64,000 nucleotides of DNA from an uncultured Flavobacteriaceae bacterium (GTDB lineage: Bacteria > Bacteroidota > Bacteroidia > Flavobacteriales > Flavobacteriaceae). Below, piece after piece: positions 53,275-63,477 of the stretch (positions within the stretch are counted from its first letter, which is position 1; each line of letters opens with the position of its first letter). The DNA lies in the NCBI GenBank assembly GCA_947501625.1, contig CANMWN010000001.1:879319-943318 (forward strand), in the 5' to 3' direction. The position numbers were made by a program, and so were the translations under genes. Below the pieces are notes generated by a model. It was not told the DNA's origin. It saw only the letters and a list, made by a program, of their open reading frames with translations, and did not search any database.

Positions 53275-53817
53275 TTAAAAGACAAATTTTATGAAGCTAT
53301 ATATCCAAATGGTAATTAAAAAAATATTTAAAAAGATTAAATTTAGTTGAGAATTATTTGAGATATTTTTTCTTAAAAAAAGATATATAATTGTAAATAG
53401 CATACTAATAAAACATGCAATAATTAATATACCATTTACCCCATTCAATCCAGATTGAATTTCATGATCCCCCTTTTTGGTTTTAACAGTTTTAACAGTT
53501 TTAAATATTCGAGAAGTTACTATTTGAATTTGAGACTCATTAATTTTATATTTTAATGTAGAAAACCTATAATTATTAATTGTTTCATATTTATAACCTC
53601 TTTTCTTACTTTCAACTACTGGAGTTCCACCTGCACTTTGATTAATATATATAGGTTTAATAGAAATGATTGTGTCCATAATAATAGTATCTTTTATTAG
53701 AGTTTGATCAATCAAGTATAAAGAACTAAGTAAAAAAGGAATAGATATAAATATTAGAAATCTTTTTTTGAAATCTTTTTTAAAAAATGTATGGATTGAA
53801 TCGGTAATTTTATTCAT
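53275..53817 (-). CDS. Hypothetical membrane protein
   Basis: A 180-residue protein with no family I recognise. One membrane segment near residues 19-37 (RFLIFISIPFLLSSLYLID), a soluble region about 45-125, and two further hydrophobic stretches at the C-terminus. Codon composition looks AT-rich. Sits between truB (convergent) and the next minus-strand gene 21 bases upstream, so it may be co-transcribed with it. Confidence 0.6.
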   Translation of the reverse strand: MNKITDSIHTFFKKDFKKRFLIFISIPFLLSSLYLIDQTLIKDTIIMDTIISIKPIYINQSAGGTPVVESKKRGYKYETINNYRFSTLKYKINESQIQIVTSRIFKTVKTVKTKKGDHEIQSGLNGVNGILIIACFISMLFTIIYLFLRKNISNNSQLNLIFLNIFLITIWIYSFIKFVF

Positions 53818-53838
53818 GATTTTTTTAAATAAAAGAAC

Positions 53839-54324
53839 TCATATAAGAAACCGATTATGCCAACTTTCGGTAATTGGAATTTCCCAATTGCTTTCTAGTT
53901 CTAGTTTGGTGTTTATTAGATTGTTAAAAACAATCGTTTTTGCCGAAACGGCTTTCTTTTTAATCAGTTTTTGAAATTCTTTTAAGTCTTTGTATTGTAC
54001 ATATTCGCCTTGCTTAAAAGAGACATTGAGTTTGTCCAATAATTCAACTTCATAAGTGTGTTGTAAAGAAAAAATAAACCCAACACAATCATCAATAGCA
54101 TTTACAGAGATTGGATCTAAAGTTTGGTCAACAGCAATAATAATAAAACGCTTGTATTTAATCTTGTAAGATGCTATGATTGGTTCTCCGCTATCTTTCC
54201 AAGTACTTAAAAACCCTTCTACTTGTTGGGTTATTTCTTCAATCTCATTTGGATAAAATTTTCTGCTAGACTGGAAAATCCAGATTTTTGCCTCATTGGG
54301 AAGTTTATCAAAGTCAACAAGCAT
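53839..54324 (-). CDS. Conserved Bacteroidota protein, often mislabelled ABC ATPase
   Basis: From ATG 54324 the 161-residue product begins MLVDFDKLPNEAKIWIFQSS. A TTG nine codons upstream gives a longer but less family-like start. Conserved parts include YPNEIEEITQQVEGFLSTWK, SGEPIIASYKIKYKRFIIIAVD, and a C-terminal half with FVKL-type charged helices. Databases often carry the name ABC transporter ATPase for this family, but no Walker A or signature motif exists here, so that label is not supported. Function unknown. Confidence 0.7.
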   Translation of the reverse strand: MLVDFDKLPNEAKIWIFQSSRKFYPNEIEEITQQVEGFLSTWKDSGEPIIASYKIKYKRFIIIAVDQTLDPISVNAIDDCVGFIFSLQHTYEVELLDKLNVSFKQGEYVQYKDLKEFQKLIKKKAVSAKTIVFNNLINTKLELESNWEIPITESWHNRFLI

Positions 54325-54423
54325 TGTGAAAAATGTTTTGGAATCATACAAAAATAGTCAAACTATCGTTAAAACTTTTAGAAACACTAGAATAATTGTT
54401 ACTTTTACAATCTTCATAAAACT

Positions 54424-55101
54424 ATGATTAGAAAAATTGTTTACATATTTGTGGTTATTTTCTTGATGCACTCTTGCAAATCGGAAGTGAAGAGTGATGA
54501 AATAGCACAAGAAGAGGTTACTAAGCAAGAAGAAGCAACGATTAGTAATATTGGTACAACTTTATCGATTAGAGCCAAGCAAGAAGTTGAGGGTTGGTTG
54601 AGTTTTCAAATGGTACAATCGAAAATGAATGAATATTATAGTGTCACCAAGAGTCAAGCGCTTCAAAACGCTCGTGAATTGGCTGATTTAGTAAAAAACA
54701 CTTCGGACACTATAAGAGTTGACAAATTGGATAGGCCAGATATTTTAACACGCTTTAATGTGCTTAGAAATCATGCATTACGGTTAGATGATATGTCTAC
54801 TATTCCTAATATAAGCGATGAAGATGTGATGAGTGAAGTAGAGGATTTGTTGAATGCCTATTCATCAATCAATGAAAAAATAAATGTGATTTATAAGATT
54901 GAAGAATTGGAAAATGAATTGGAAATTGATTCTGAAAACGGAACAATTATTCGCTCACAATCAATTCCGAAAAAGAAAGAAATTAACAAAACTCTTGAAA
55001 GAAGGAAAAGAATAATAACTCCAAAAAAAGCATCAGAAAAAAAGAAAAAGGGTGTAATTCCACTTCAAAAAGGAAAAATTAAAACTACAAAAAAGTCTTA
55101 A
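54424..55101 (+). CDS. Hypothetical lipoprotein with basic tail
   Basis: A 225-residue lipoprotein with signal MIRKIVYIFVVIFLMHSC (cysteine 18). A helical region rich in charged residues (about 50-160) is followed by a strongly basic C-terminus beginning RRKRIITPKKASEKKKKG. Not recognised. The 72-base gap from the divergent gene may hold its promoter. Probably membrane-anchored in the periplasm, with the lysine-rich end able to bind acidic polymers. Confidence 0.62.
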   Translation: MIRKIVYIFVVIFLMHSCKSEVKSDEIAQEEVTKQEEATISNIGTTLSIRAKQEVEGWLSFQMVQSKMNEYYSVTKSQALQNARELADLVKNTSDTIRVDKLDRPDILTRFNVLRNHALRLDDMSTIPNISDEDVMSEVEDLLNAYSSINEKINVIYKIEELENELEIDSENGTIIRSQSIPKKKEINKTLERRKRIITPKKASEKKKKGVIPLQKGKIKTTKKS

Positions 55102-55194
55102 ATATATGTTAATAAAAGGTTCAAACTCCTTAATTAACAAAGAATTAAATTAAATTAGCAAACCAAAAATAAAAATCAAATTAATTATTCAACA

Positions 55195-57279
55195 ATGAAA
55201 ACAAATTATATCAAAGCTGGCCTTGTATCATTGGCAGTTGTAGTTGGTGTATCATTAAATTCTTGTAAAAAAGAAGAAGCACCGAAAATTCCAGGTATTG
55301 ACTTGGCAAAAATGGATACCAATGTAAAGCCTGGAGAAGATTTCTTTAGATATGTTAATGGAAGTTGGTTAGAAAATACTGAAATTCCATCTGATAGAAC
55401 AAGTTGGGGAAGTTTTAATGAACTACGTAAGAAAACTGATGCAGATGCATTAGCAATATTAAAAGAAGCTATTGCAAAAGGAGAATCTACCTTAAAAGAT
55501 GCTGCAAATGTTAAGACGATGACCGATCAACAAAAAGCAGTTAACCTTTTTGAGTCTATCATGGATACAGTAACTAGAGACAAGCAAGGGATTGATCCTT
55601 TAAAACCTTATTTAGCAAAAGTTGATGCTATCAAAAATATTGATGATTTACAAAAATTATTAATTGAGATGGAGCCATATGGAGGTATTGGATTCTTTGG
55701 AGTTGGAGTTGGTTCGCATCCTAAAAACAGTAACATAAATGCTGGATATTTAGGAGGTGGAACTCTTGGTTTATCTAGAGATTATTATGTTGACATGGAT
55801 GATGATACGAAGGCTAAAAGAGAAAAATATCGTGCGCATGTAGCTAGAATGTTGAAGTACATAGGAGATACTGAAGAAGATGCAAAAGTAAATGCGGATA
55901 AAATTTTAGCATTTGAAACTCGTATGGCAGCACCAAGAATGACTAAAGAAGATAGGAGAGATGCACGTAAGCGTTTTAATCCTAAATCTATGGCTGATTT
56001 ACAAGAAATGACTCCTTCAATTAATTGGAGAGCATATTTTGACGGAATTGGCGCAAAAAGTTTAGATACAGTAATTGTTACTGATCCAGGATATTTTGTT
56101 GCGTTGGAAGATATCTTAAAAGAAAATAATATTGATGATTGGAAAAACTACTTACGTTGGTCAGTTATTGATGTGAATGCTGGATATTTATCTACTGATA
56201 TTGAAAAAGCAAATTGGGAATTTTACGGAAGAGATTTAAGAGGAGCTAAAGCAATGAGAGATCGTGAAGAAAGAGCTTTAGGAACATTAAATGGAAATAT
56301 TGGAGAAGCATTAGGTAAATTATATGTTGATGCTAAATTCCCGCCTGAAGCAAAAGAAAAAGCGAAAAAAATGATTGACAATGTTATGTTGGCATTCAGA
56401 AATCGTATTGATAATTTGGATTGGATGACTCCAGAAACTAAGGAAAAAGCAAAAGAAAAGTTAAATAAAATGACTGTTAAAATTGCGTATCCAGACAAAT
56501 GGAAAGATTATTCGGCACTTGAGTCAAAAAGTGTAAAAGATGGTGGTTCTTATTTTGATAACACATTGAATTTAAAGAAATGGAATTATGCTGAAGGTCT
56601 TGCAAAATTAGGTAAAGAAGTAGATAAAAGTGAGTGGTTAATGGCTCCACAAGTAGTAAATGCTTACTTTATGCCTCCTTATAATGAAATTGTATTTCCA
56701 GCAGCTATTTTACAACCACCTTTCTATAATTATCAAGCAGACGATGCTGTAAATTATGGAGGAATTGGAGCAGTAATTGGGCATGAGATCTCTCACTGTT
56801 TTGATGATTCTGGTTCAAGATATGATGCTAATGGAAACTTAAATAACTGGTGGACTGAAGATGATTTAACTAAGTTTACTGCTTTAGGTAAAAAACTTGA
56901 AGAGCAATATAGCGAAGTTGAGGCTTTACCTGGAGTTAACTTAAATGGTAAGTTTACATTAGGTGAAAACATTGGAGATTTAGGTGGAGTTAGTGCTGCT
57001 TATGACGGACTTCAAATTGCATTAAAAGAGAGTGGAGAAACAGCACCAATTGATGGATTTACTCCAGAGCAACGTTTCTTCTTGTCTTGGGGAACTATTT
57101 GGAGAACTAAAATGCGTGATGATGCGTTGAAGAACTTAATTAAAACAAATACACATGCTCCAGGAATGTACAGAGCAGTAATGCCTTTACAAAATGTTGA
57201 TTCTTTTTATGAAGCATTTGACATCAAAGAAGGTGATGAAATGTATTTAAGTCCTGAGGAAAGAGTTAGAATCTGGTAA
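55195..57279 (+). CDS. M13 family (neprilysin-like) metallopeptidase
   Basis: A 694-residue PepO-like zinc peptidase. The N-terminus is a lipoprotein signal ending LNSCKKEE (cysteine about residue 24). The zinc site HEISHCFDD lies near residue 529, and the third ligand is in ENIGDLGG about 60 residues on; the terminal EERVRIW is the usual M13 end. M13 enzymes cleave oligopeptides; here in the envelope. It is followed by a strong terminator. Confidence 0.94.
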   Translation: MKTNYIKAGLVSLAVVVGVSLNSCKKEEAPKIPGIDLAKMDTNVKPGEDFFRYVNGSWLENTEIPSDRTSWGSFNELRKKTDADALAILKEAIAKGESTLKDAANVKTMTDQQKAVNLFESIMDTVTRDKQGIDPLKPYLAKVDAIKNIDDLQKLLIEMEPYGGIGFFGVGVGSHPKNSNINAGYLGGGTLGLSRDYYVDMDDDTKAKREKYRAHVARMLKYIGDTEEDAKVNADKILAFETRMAAPRMTKEDRRDARKRFNPKSMADLQEMTPSINWRAYFDGIGAKSLDTVIVTDPGYFVALEDILKENNIDDWKNYLRWSVIDVNAGYLSTDIEKANWEFYGRDLRGAKAMRDREERALGTLNGNIGEALGKLYVDAKFPPEAKEKAKKMIDNVMLAFRNRIDNLDWMTPETKEKAKEKLNKMTVKIAYPDKWKDYSALESKSVKDGGSYFDNTLNLKKWNYAEGLAKLGKEVDKSEWLMAPQVVNAYFMPPYNEIVFPAAILQPPFYNYQADDAVNYGGIGAVIGHEISHCFDDSGSRYDANGNLNNWWTEDDLTKFTALGKKLEEQYSEVEALPGVNLNGKFTLGENIGDLGGVSAAYDGLQIALKESGETAPIDGFTPEQRFFLSWGTIWRTKMRDDALKNLIKTNTHAPGMYRAVMPLQNVDSFYEAFDIKEGDEMYLSPEERVRIW

Positions 57280-57299
57280 TAAAATAAATTAGATTTTTT

Positions 57300-57331
57300 A
57301 AAAAGCGTCCAAGAAATTGGACGCTTTTTTT
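57300..57331 (+). terminator. Strong terminator after the M13 gene
   Basis: AAAAGCGTCCAA and TTGGACGCTTTT form a 12-pair stem with loop GAAA, then a T-run. Confidence 0.9.
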
Positions 57332-57376
57332 ATACTAAAATTTGATTTTTCAGGTTCATATTATTAATTTTAATTT

Positions 57377-58246
57377 ATGAAATTGAATCTGCAAGAAATA
57401 GATAGAGTAACTTCCATTACTAAAGAAGACTTTGTGAAGAACTACTTAAGACCTCAAAAGCCTGTAGTAATTGAAAATTTAATTGAAGATTGGCCTGCTT
57501 TTAAGAAGTGGAATTTGGAGTATATGAAAGAGATAGCAGGAGATTTGACCGTTCCATTGTATGATGATAGACCAGTAGATTATAAAGATGGATTTAATGA
57601 ACCACATGCAACTATGAAAATGAGTGAGTATGTAGATTTATTAAAAAGAGAGCCAACTAAATTCCGTATTTTTTTGTGGAATATTTTAAAAGAAATTCCT
57701 GCATTGCAAAATGATTATAAGTTTCCTGAGATAGGAATACGGCTAATGAAAAAGTTACCAATGTTATTTTTTGGTGGTAGAGATTCTTATACTTTTATGC
57801 ACTATGATATTGATTTAGCGAATATTTTGCATTTTCATTTTGAAGGAAAGAAGCAAGTTATTTTATTTGATCAAACACAAAATGATTATTTGTATAAAAT
57901 TCCACATTCATTGATTACTCGAGAAGATATTGACTTTTCAAATCCCGATTTTGAAAAATGGCCAGCATTAAAAAATGCAAAAGGTTTTGTTGCGAATCTT
58001 GAACATGGAAATACGCTTTATATGCCAGAAGGTTATTGGCATTATATGCGTTATATAACACCAGGTTTTTCTATGAGTTTAAGAGGAATTGCAAGAAAGC
58101 CTAAAAACCTTAGTAAAGCATTGTATAATATCTTTTTAATGCGACATTATGATAACTTAATGCGAAGAATGAAAGGGCAAAAATGGATAGATTGGAAGAA
58201 TGAAAAGGCAATCACCAATACTAATAGAAAGAATAATATTAGTTGA
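57377..58246 (+). CDS. Cupin-like (JmjC-type) dioxygenase
   Basis: A 289-residue protein of the JmjC/cupin-like 2-oxoglutarate- and Fe(II)-dependent family. It opens with KNYLRPQKPVVIENLIEDWP then AFKKW; the iron-binding pair is in FMHYDIDLANILHFHFEGKK and the distal histidine in GYWHYMRYI. A basic, lysine-rich tail follows. Relatives hydroxylate ribosomal proteins or other substrates; the target here is unknown. Its end overlaps recX by eight bases in convergent orientation. Confidence 0.85.
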   Translation: MKLNLQEIDRVTSITKEDFVKNYLRPQKPVVIENLIEDWPAFKKWNLEYMKEIAGDLTVPLYDDRPVDYKDGFNEPHATMKMSEYVDLLKREPTKFRIFLWNILKEIPALQNDYKFPEIGIRLMKKLPMLFFGGRDSYTFMHYDIDLANILHFHFEGKKQVILFDQTQNDYLYKIPHSLITREDIDFSNPDFEKWPALKNAKGFVANLEHGNTLYMPEGYWHYMRYITPGFSMSLRGIARKPKNLSKALYNIFLMRHYDNLMRRMKGQKWIDWKNEKAITNTNRKNNIS

Positions 58247-58712
58247 TTAACTCGGTAACTTTTTTATAAACCAAGTCTGATTCCCATCCGCGATATAAAA
58301 GATAATCAGCCAATTTTTTTCTTTTTTTATACTTGTTGGTTTCTGTAAGTGAGTCAAACTTTCGCTGTGCAAGATTATCAAAAGTTATATAGTAATCCTC
58401 TTCATTGATTTCTTTTAGTGCAGTTTTAATATTATAAGCCGATATATTTCGTAATTTCAATTCTCTGGTGATTCTGAGTTTACCCCATTTTTTAATATTG
58501 AATTTTCCTCTCGCAAAACTTTTAGAAAAACGTTCTTCATTTAAAAAATCATGTTCAATTAAATGTACAATTATAGTATCATGAACAGCAGGAGTCATAT
58601 TGTAATCATATAATTTTTTTATGATTTCTTGATGGCACCTATCTTGATAAACACAATAACGTTCGAGTGCTCTTTTCACTTCTTCAACGGTATATGTTTT
58701 TTGAGATTTCAT
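58239..58712 (-). CDS. recX: Regulatory protein RecX
   Basis: A 157-residue modulator of RecA filaments. ATG 58712 gives MKSQKTYTVEEVKRALERYC, the family start; an in-frame start at 58739 adds nine unrelated residues. Three tandem three-helix repeats are seen, including IEHDFLNEERFSKSFARGKF and WGKLRITRELKLRNIS. The minus-strand sequence just before the gene has TATCTTGC, a near -7 match. Its end overlaps the JmjC gene. Confidence 0.9.
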   Translation of the reverse strand: MKSQKTYTVEEVKRALERYCVYQDRCHQEIIKKLYDYNMTPAVHDTIIVHLIEHDFLNEERFSKSFARGKFNIKKWGKLRITRELKLRNISAYNIKTALKEINEEDYYITFDNLAQRKFDSLTETNKYKKRKKLADYLLYRGWESDLVYKKVTELIN

Positions 58713-58740
58713 TAGTGCAAGATACTGGAATTGTATCAAT

Positions 58741-58771
58741 AAAAAATCCGAAGTTTTAACTCCGGATTTTT
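58741..58771. terminator. Terminator between the RND operon and recX
   Basis: ATCCGAAGT and ACTCCGGAT pair with one mismatch around a short loop and have T-runs on both strands; it closes the efflux operon on the minus strand. Confidence 0.75.
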
Positions 58772-58786
58772 ATTAATATTCATTTT

Positions 58787-61700
58787 CTATTCTGTGACTA
58801 CTTTTGGTGTAGCCTTAGATTTCAACCACATCTTAAAACGTGTTACTAAATAGAATAAAATTGGAACAACTATCAATGTTAAGAAAGTTGCAATGATTAA
58901 TCCATAGATAACTGTTTTAGCAAGAGGTCCCCAGAAAATCACATTATCTCCTCCAATATAAATATGTGGATTGAACTCACTAAACAACGTAAAGAAGTTG
59001 ATGTTGATTCCCCAAGCAAGAGGAATTAAACCTAAAATAGTTGTAATGGCAGTTAATAATACTGGACGTAAACGTGCTTTTCCACCTCTTATAATTGCTT
59101 CTCTTAAGTCATCAGTATTTACATAATCAAACTCGTCGATGTTCTTTTCAACCTTCTTCCTATCTATCAATAGTTGCGTATAATCTAAGAGTACCACACC
59201 ATTATTCACTACAATTCCTGCTAATGAAATAATTCCCATCATAGTCATCATAATAACAAAAGGTACGCCAGTAATTACAATACCTCCAAATACTCCAATC
59301 AAACTTAAGAATATAGCCAACATAATAATTCCAGGTTTTGAAACAGAGTTAAATTGGAAAATAAGAATGAAGAAAATCAATGCTAAACCTGTAAAGAAAG
59401 CACCCATTAAAAATGCCATTTGCTTTTCTTGCTCTTCAATTTGACCAGTATAATCTACTTTTACTGTATCAGGTTTTTTAGTGAAATTTTTCATTTCACC
59501 CTGAATTTTTGTAACAATTGCTGCGGCATCAGTATATCCAGGAGCAAGAGCAGAATATAAAGTCACAACTCTTTTAGTAGCTTTATGCTTAATTGAACTA
59601 AATCCAGAATTGTTTTTCTGTTTGGCAACCGCAGAAACAGGAATGCTTTTTATTTGACCACTTGCTTGGTCTCTAAAAGTCATTTTTTGATTAAAGATAG
59701 CACTCTTGTTATATTTATCTTCTTCATTGAAGCGTACATAAATATCATAATCATCACCATCTTCTTTATATACACCTGCTTTAGCACCAAAAATTGCATT
59801 TCTTAATTGTTGTCCAACTTGACCAGTACTTACACCTAATTCTCCCGCTTTTTCACGATCAACTTCAACCAACATAGCAGGTTTAGATTTATTTACATCA
59901 ATCTTTAATTCATCTACACCTGGAATATTCTTGGTATTCAAGAAATTCCGCATTTCTTCGGCTGTTGCAATTAACTCATTATAATCTTTTCCTTCCAATT
60001 CAATATTGATTGGATAACCAGCAGGCGGTCCAACAGGATCTTTTTCTACCGAAATAGTTACTCCTGGATAAATACCTTTAAGACCATCTTGAACTCTTTG
60101 GTATAATTGCTCACTATCAGCACCTCTTCGATATTTAAATTCACGCATAGTTGCTGTAACCTTTCCTCTATGTGGCATTTCTGCAGCAGAACCGCCTTCA
60201 GTCATAGGGTTAGCAGCACCTTCACCAACTTGTGAAACCGCACTTTCGGTCAAGAAATTATAACCATCTTTTATATAAACAGGATCATTAATAATATCAT
60301 AAATACGTTGCTCAATATCAAGTGTAATCTCATTTGTTTTTTTGATATCAGTACCTTGTGGATATTCGATATAAGCAACAATTTGGTTAGGAATATTATT
60401 AGGAAAAAATTCAATTTTTGTTCTTTGACTAGCAATTGAAGCGCCAAAACCACCAAAAGCCACGAATAATAATATGACAGTTGTAACCGTAATTATAATT
60501 GGTTTCCAACCTTTTAAAGTTGAGCGAAGCATTCTTTCATAAAAGCGTTCCCAACGAGGAAGAACTTTGTTTTGAAATGTGTTTGCCCATCCTCTTAAAA
60601 ACATTCTATAAGCCCAAAGCATTATTCCTGTAGTAAACATCAATGATCCTAAAGCACGGTAAGAACCGCCTAAGAACATTATTAATCCACCAATAAGAAA
60701 TAAAATTCCAGAAATCAGTAGCATTTTTTTCATTGGCATTTCTTCATCTTCAGTCTTCATAAATTGAGATACCATTACAGAGTTAAAGAAAATTGCTACA
60801 AATAATGAAGAGCCTAATACAACTGATAAGGTAATAGGGAAGTACTTCATAAATTGCCCCATAACTCCAGGCCATAAACCAAGAGGGATAAACGCGGCAA
60901 TGGTTGTAGCCGTTGAAATAATAATTGGGAAAGCAATTTCACCAATACCTTTTTTTGCTGCTTCAATTCTTGGCATTCCTTCATCCATCAATCGATAGAC
61001 GTTTTCGACTACCACAATACCGTTATCTACAAGCATACCAAGTCCCATAATCAATCCGAAAAGAATCATGGTGTTCATAGTGTATCCAAGTGCATTTAAT
61101 ATCATTAATGACATTAGCATTGACATTGGTATTGCAAAACCAACAAATAATGCGTTTCTAAATCCTAGGAAAAACATTAATACGGTTACAACCAATATTA
61201 CACCAAAAATAATGTTGTTTACAAGATCATCTACTTGACCTATAGTTTTAGAAGATTGGTCATTTGCGATGGTAACTTTTAAATCTTGAGGGAATACATT
61301 TTTTACGGCATCTTCTTTGATTTTAATAATTTTTTCTGCCGCTGCAACCATGTTTTTACCTGTTCGTTTTTTTACATCTAGCATTACAACAGGTTCGCCA
61401 AATTCGCGAGCGTAAGTCGTAGTTTCTTTTTCTTTGAAACTCACTTTTGCAACATCTCTAAGATAAATTGACTTACCTTTTTCAGATTTTACAACAAAAG
61501 TTTCTAACTCGCTTGGCTTGTCAATTTCTCCAACAATTCGAATTGTTCTACGTTGTCCACTTGTTACAAGATTACCTGCCGACATCGTCATATTCCCATT
61601 ACTTATTGCAGAAATAATATCATTGAAACTTACCTCAGCAGCCATCATTTTATAAATATCTACGGCAACTTCAACTTCTTTTTCTTGAGCACCACGGATA

Positions 61701-62269
61701 TCTGCTTTTTTAATCTCGTCTAAATCTTCAATTTCTTCTTGAAGATATTCGGCATATTCTTTTAATTTTTGAACTGGATAATCACCTGAGATATTAATAT
61801 TTAGAATAGGCATCTCCTCAGACATGCTCAACTCAAAAACATTTGGCTCTACTTTGGCATTATTAAAAGTTGGCCAATCTTCACCTGAAGTTTCAGAATC
61901 TACTTCGTCTTTTACTTTTTGCTTAGCTTGTTCAACAGTAATATTTTCGTCAAACTCAAGAACTACCATTGAATAGTCTTCTTGAGAAGTTGAAGTGATT
62001 TTAATTAAATTACTTACAGTTTTTAATTTGTCTTCAAGAGGGTCAGTAATTAACTTTTCAATATCTTCAGCGGTATTTCCTGGAAATAATGAACTAACAT
62101 ATATTTTAGTTTCTTTTATTTCAGGAAAATTTTCTCTTGGCATGCTAAAAAAGGCAGAAACTCCAATATATAATATCAAAGTAATCAAAACATACATTGT
62201 AGTTTTGTTATTAATTGCCCAAGAGGATAATCCGAATTCTTTATCGACTTTTTTCTTTTGTTTAGTCAT
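58787..62269 (-). CDS. RND efflux transporter permease subunit
   Basis: A 1160-residue AcrB/MexB-type inner-membrane pump. Twelve membrane segments occur in two halves around large periplasmic loops. The N-terminus is SSWAINNKTTMYVLITLILY, TM4 carries GLIMGLGMLVDNGIVVVENV with proton-relay aspartate, and ATTIAAFIPLGL is also present. It is somewhat longer than the usual 1030-1050 residues, with an extra stretch around residues 490-560 (two or three additional hydrophobic helices). Substrate unknown; it follows the adaptor by 12 bases. Confidence 0.92.
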   Translation of the reverse strand: MTKQKKKVDKEFGLSSWAINNKTTMYVLITLILYIGVSAFFSMPRENFPEIKETKIYVSSLFPGNTAEDIEKLITDPLEDKLKTVSNLIKITSTSQEDYSMVVLEFDENITVEQAKQKVKDEVDSETSGEDWPTFNNAKVEPNVFELSMSEEMPILNINISGDYPVQKLKEYAEYLQEEIEDLDEIKKADIRGAQEKEVEVAVDIYKMMAAEVSFNDIISAISNGNMTMSAGNLVTSGQRRTIRIVGEIDKPSELETFVVKSEKGKSIYLRDVAKVSFKEKETTTYAREFGEPVVMLDVKKRTGKNMVAAAEKIIKIKEDAVKNVFPQDLKVTIANDQSSKTIGQVDDLVNNIIFGVILVVTVLMFFLGFRNALFVGFAIPMSMLMSLMILNALGYTMNTMILFGLIMGLGMLVDNGIVVVENVYRLMDEGMPRIEAAKKGIGEIAFPIIISTATTIAAFIPLGLWPGVMGQFMKYFPITLSVVLGSSLFVAIFFNSVMVSQFMKTEDEEMPMKKMLLISGILFLIGGLIMFLGGSYRALGSLMFTTGIMLWAYRMFLRGWANTFQNKVLPRWERFYERMLRSTLKGWKPIIITVTTVILLFVAFGGFGASIASQRTKIEFFPNNIPNQIVAYIEYPQGTDIKKTNEITLDIEQRIYDIINDPVYIKDGYNFLTESAVSQVGEGAANPMTEGGSAAEMPHRGKVTATMREFKYRRGADSEQLYQRVQDGLKGIYPGVTISVEKDPVGPPAGYPINIELEGKDYNELIATAEEMRNFLNTKNIPGVDELKIDVNKSKPAMLVEVDREKAGELGVSTGQVGQQLRNAIFGAKAGVYKEDGDDYDIYVRFNEEDKYNKSAIFNQKMTFRDQASGQIKSIPVSAVAKQKNNSGFSSIKHKATKRVVTLYSALAPGYTDAAAIVTKIQGEMKNFTKKPDTVKVDYTGQIEEQEKQMAFLMGAFFTGLALIFFILIFQFNSVSKPGIIMLAIFLSLIGVFGGIVITGVPFVIMMTMMGIISLAGIVVNNGVVLLDYTQLLIDRKKVEKNIDEFDYVNTDDLREAIIRGGKARLRPVLLTAITTILGLIPLAWGININFFTLFSEFNPHIYIGGDNVIFWGPLAKTVIYGLIIATFLTLIVVPILFYLVTRFKMWLKSKATPKVVTE

Positions 62270-62281
62270 GATTTAATTCTT

Positions 62282-63463
62282 TTAGTTTTTTGGAGAAATA
62301 CTTACTTCTTGTCCGTCTTTAACACTTCTTGCACCTTCTTGGATAATCTCAGAACCATTTTCTATACCTGTTAAAACTTCAATTACATCACCTTGAGTTT
62401 TACCAGTTTCAATGATGACTCTTTTAGCAACTCCTAAAGTTTTATCATTTTCAGTTTTTATATCATTTACTACATACACATATTGATTTCCTTCAGCATC
62501 TTCAGAAATAATACTCTGAGGGATAAGCAAAGCATTATCATTGGTATAATCATTAATTTTCAATTTAGCAGTAAGATTTGGTTTGATAGACTTGTCTTTA
62601 TTTTTTAATCCTACCTCAACTTTAAAAGTTCTATTTGCTGGATTGATAAAGTTTCCTGCTTGACGGATTTTAGTTTCAATACTTGTACCTAAAATTGGAA
62701 ATTCAACTTCAACTTTTTTCCCTTTAACTACATTAGTAATATAACTTTCTGGCACATCAGTTTCGATATACATATTGTCAAGGTTTACGATACGCATTAA
62801 TTGAGATTGTCCTGGAGCAACAACACTTCCTTGTTCAGTTATTACATCGTCAATTACACCAGAAAATGGCGCTCTAACACTAGTTTTTTCTAACTGGCTT
62901 TTTAATTGATTTACAGCCTTTTGTTGTGCTTCGTAATTAGATTTAGCCTGTAAATATTGAATTTCACTTCCTATTTTTTGATTCCAAAGCCTTTCTTGAC
63001 GTTCAAATGTAGTTTTTGCTAAGTCTGTCTGAATTTGTAGTTGTGCAACTTGTTGCCCTAAACCACCATCATCAATAGATGCCAATAATTGTCCTTTATA
63101 TACTTTTTGCCCTTCTTTAACATATACACGATTTAAAGTTCCGCCCATTTCTGGGAAAATCACAATGTTTTGTTTCGTTTGAACATTTCCTTGTAATTCT
63201 AAATAGTGATTGAACACCGATTCAGTAGCTTTAAAAGTTGTAATTAAAGGTACTTTTTTTGAAGTATCCAATTTTGATATTTCATCGTCAAGTTGTTTAA
63301 TTTGATTGTTTAATTCTTGTTGTTTTGCAACAATAGTCTCACGAGTTTTTCTGATAGACTCTAAATTGCCAGTTGCAATAACTTCATCAACAGATTGTTC
63401 TTGATTTCCTCCACAAGAAACTAATAGAATTGCGATTGTAAATAGTGAAAAAATATGTTTCAT
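62282..63463 (-). CDS. RND efflux periplasmic adaptor (membrane fusion protein)
   Basis: A 393-residue lipoprotein adaptor linking pump and outer-membrane channel. Lipobox LLVSC near residue 17, coiled-coil N-terminal part (about 30-70), biotinyl-lipoyl-like domain (QNIVIFPEMGGTLNRVYVKE, about 100-119), a helical hairpin, then a lipoyl and beta-barrel region with IDNLDNMYIETDVPE-like strands. Middle gene of the operon, 14 bases after the TolC gene. Confidence 0.93.
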   Translation of the reverse strand: MKHIFSLFTIAILLVSCGGNQEQSVDEVIATGNLESIRKTRETIVAKQQELNNQIKQLDDEISKLDTSKKVPLITTFKATESVFNHYLELQGNVQTKQNIVIFPEMGGTLNRVYVKEGQKVYKGQLLASIDDGGLGQQVAQLQIQTDLAKTTFERQERLWNQKIGSEIQYLQAKSNYEAQQKAVNQLKSQLEKTSVRAPFSGVIDDVITEQGSVVAPGQSQLMRIVNLDNMYIETDVPESYITNVVKGKKVEVEFPILGTSIETKIRQAGNFINPANRTFKVEVGLKNKDKSIKPNLTAKLKINDYTNDNALLIPQSIISEDAEGNQYVYVVNDIKTENDKTLGVAKRVIIETGKTQGDVIEVLTGIENGSEIIQEGARSVKDGQEVSISPKN

Positions 63464-63477
63464 TTTTAGTTGATTTT

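Noticed and set aside
53839..54324. ABC transporter ATPase
   Set aside because: The name is commonly attached to this family, but no Walker A, Walker B or signature motif is present.
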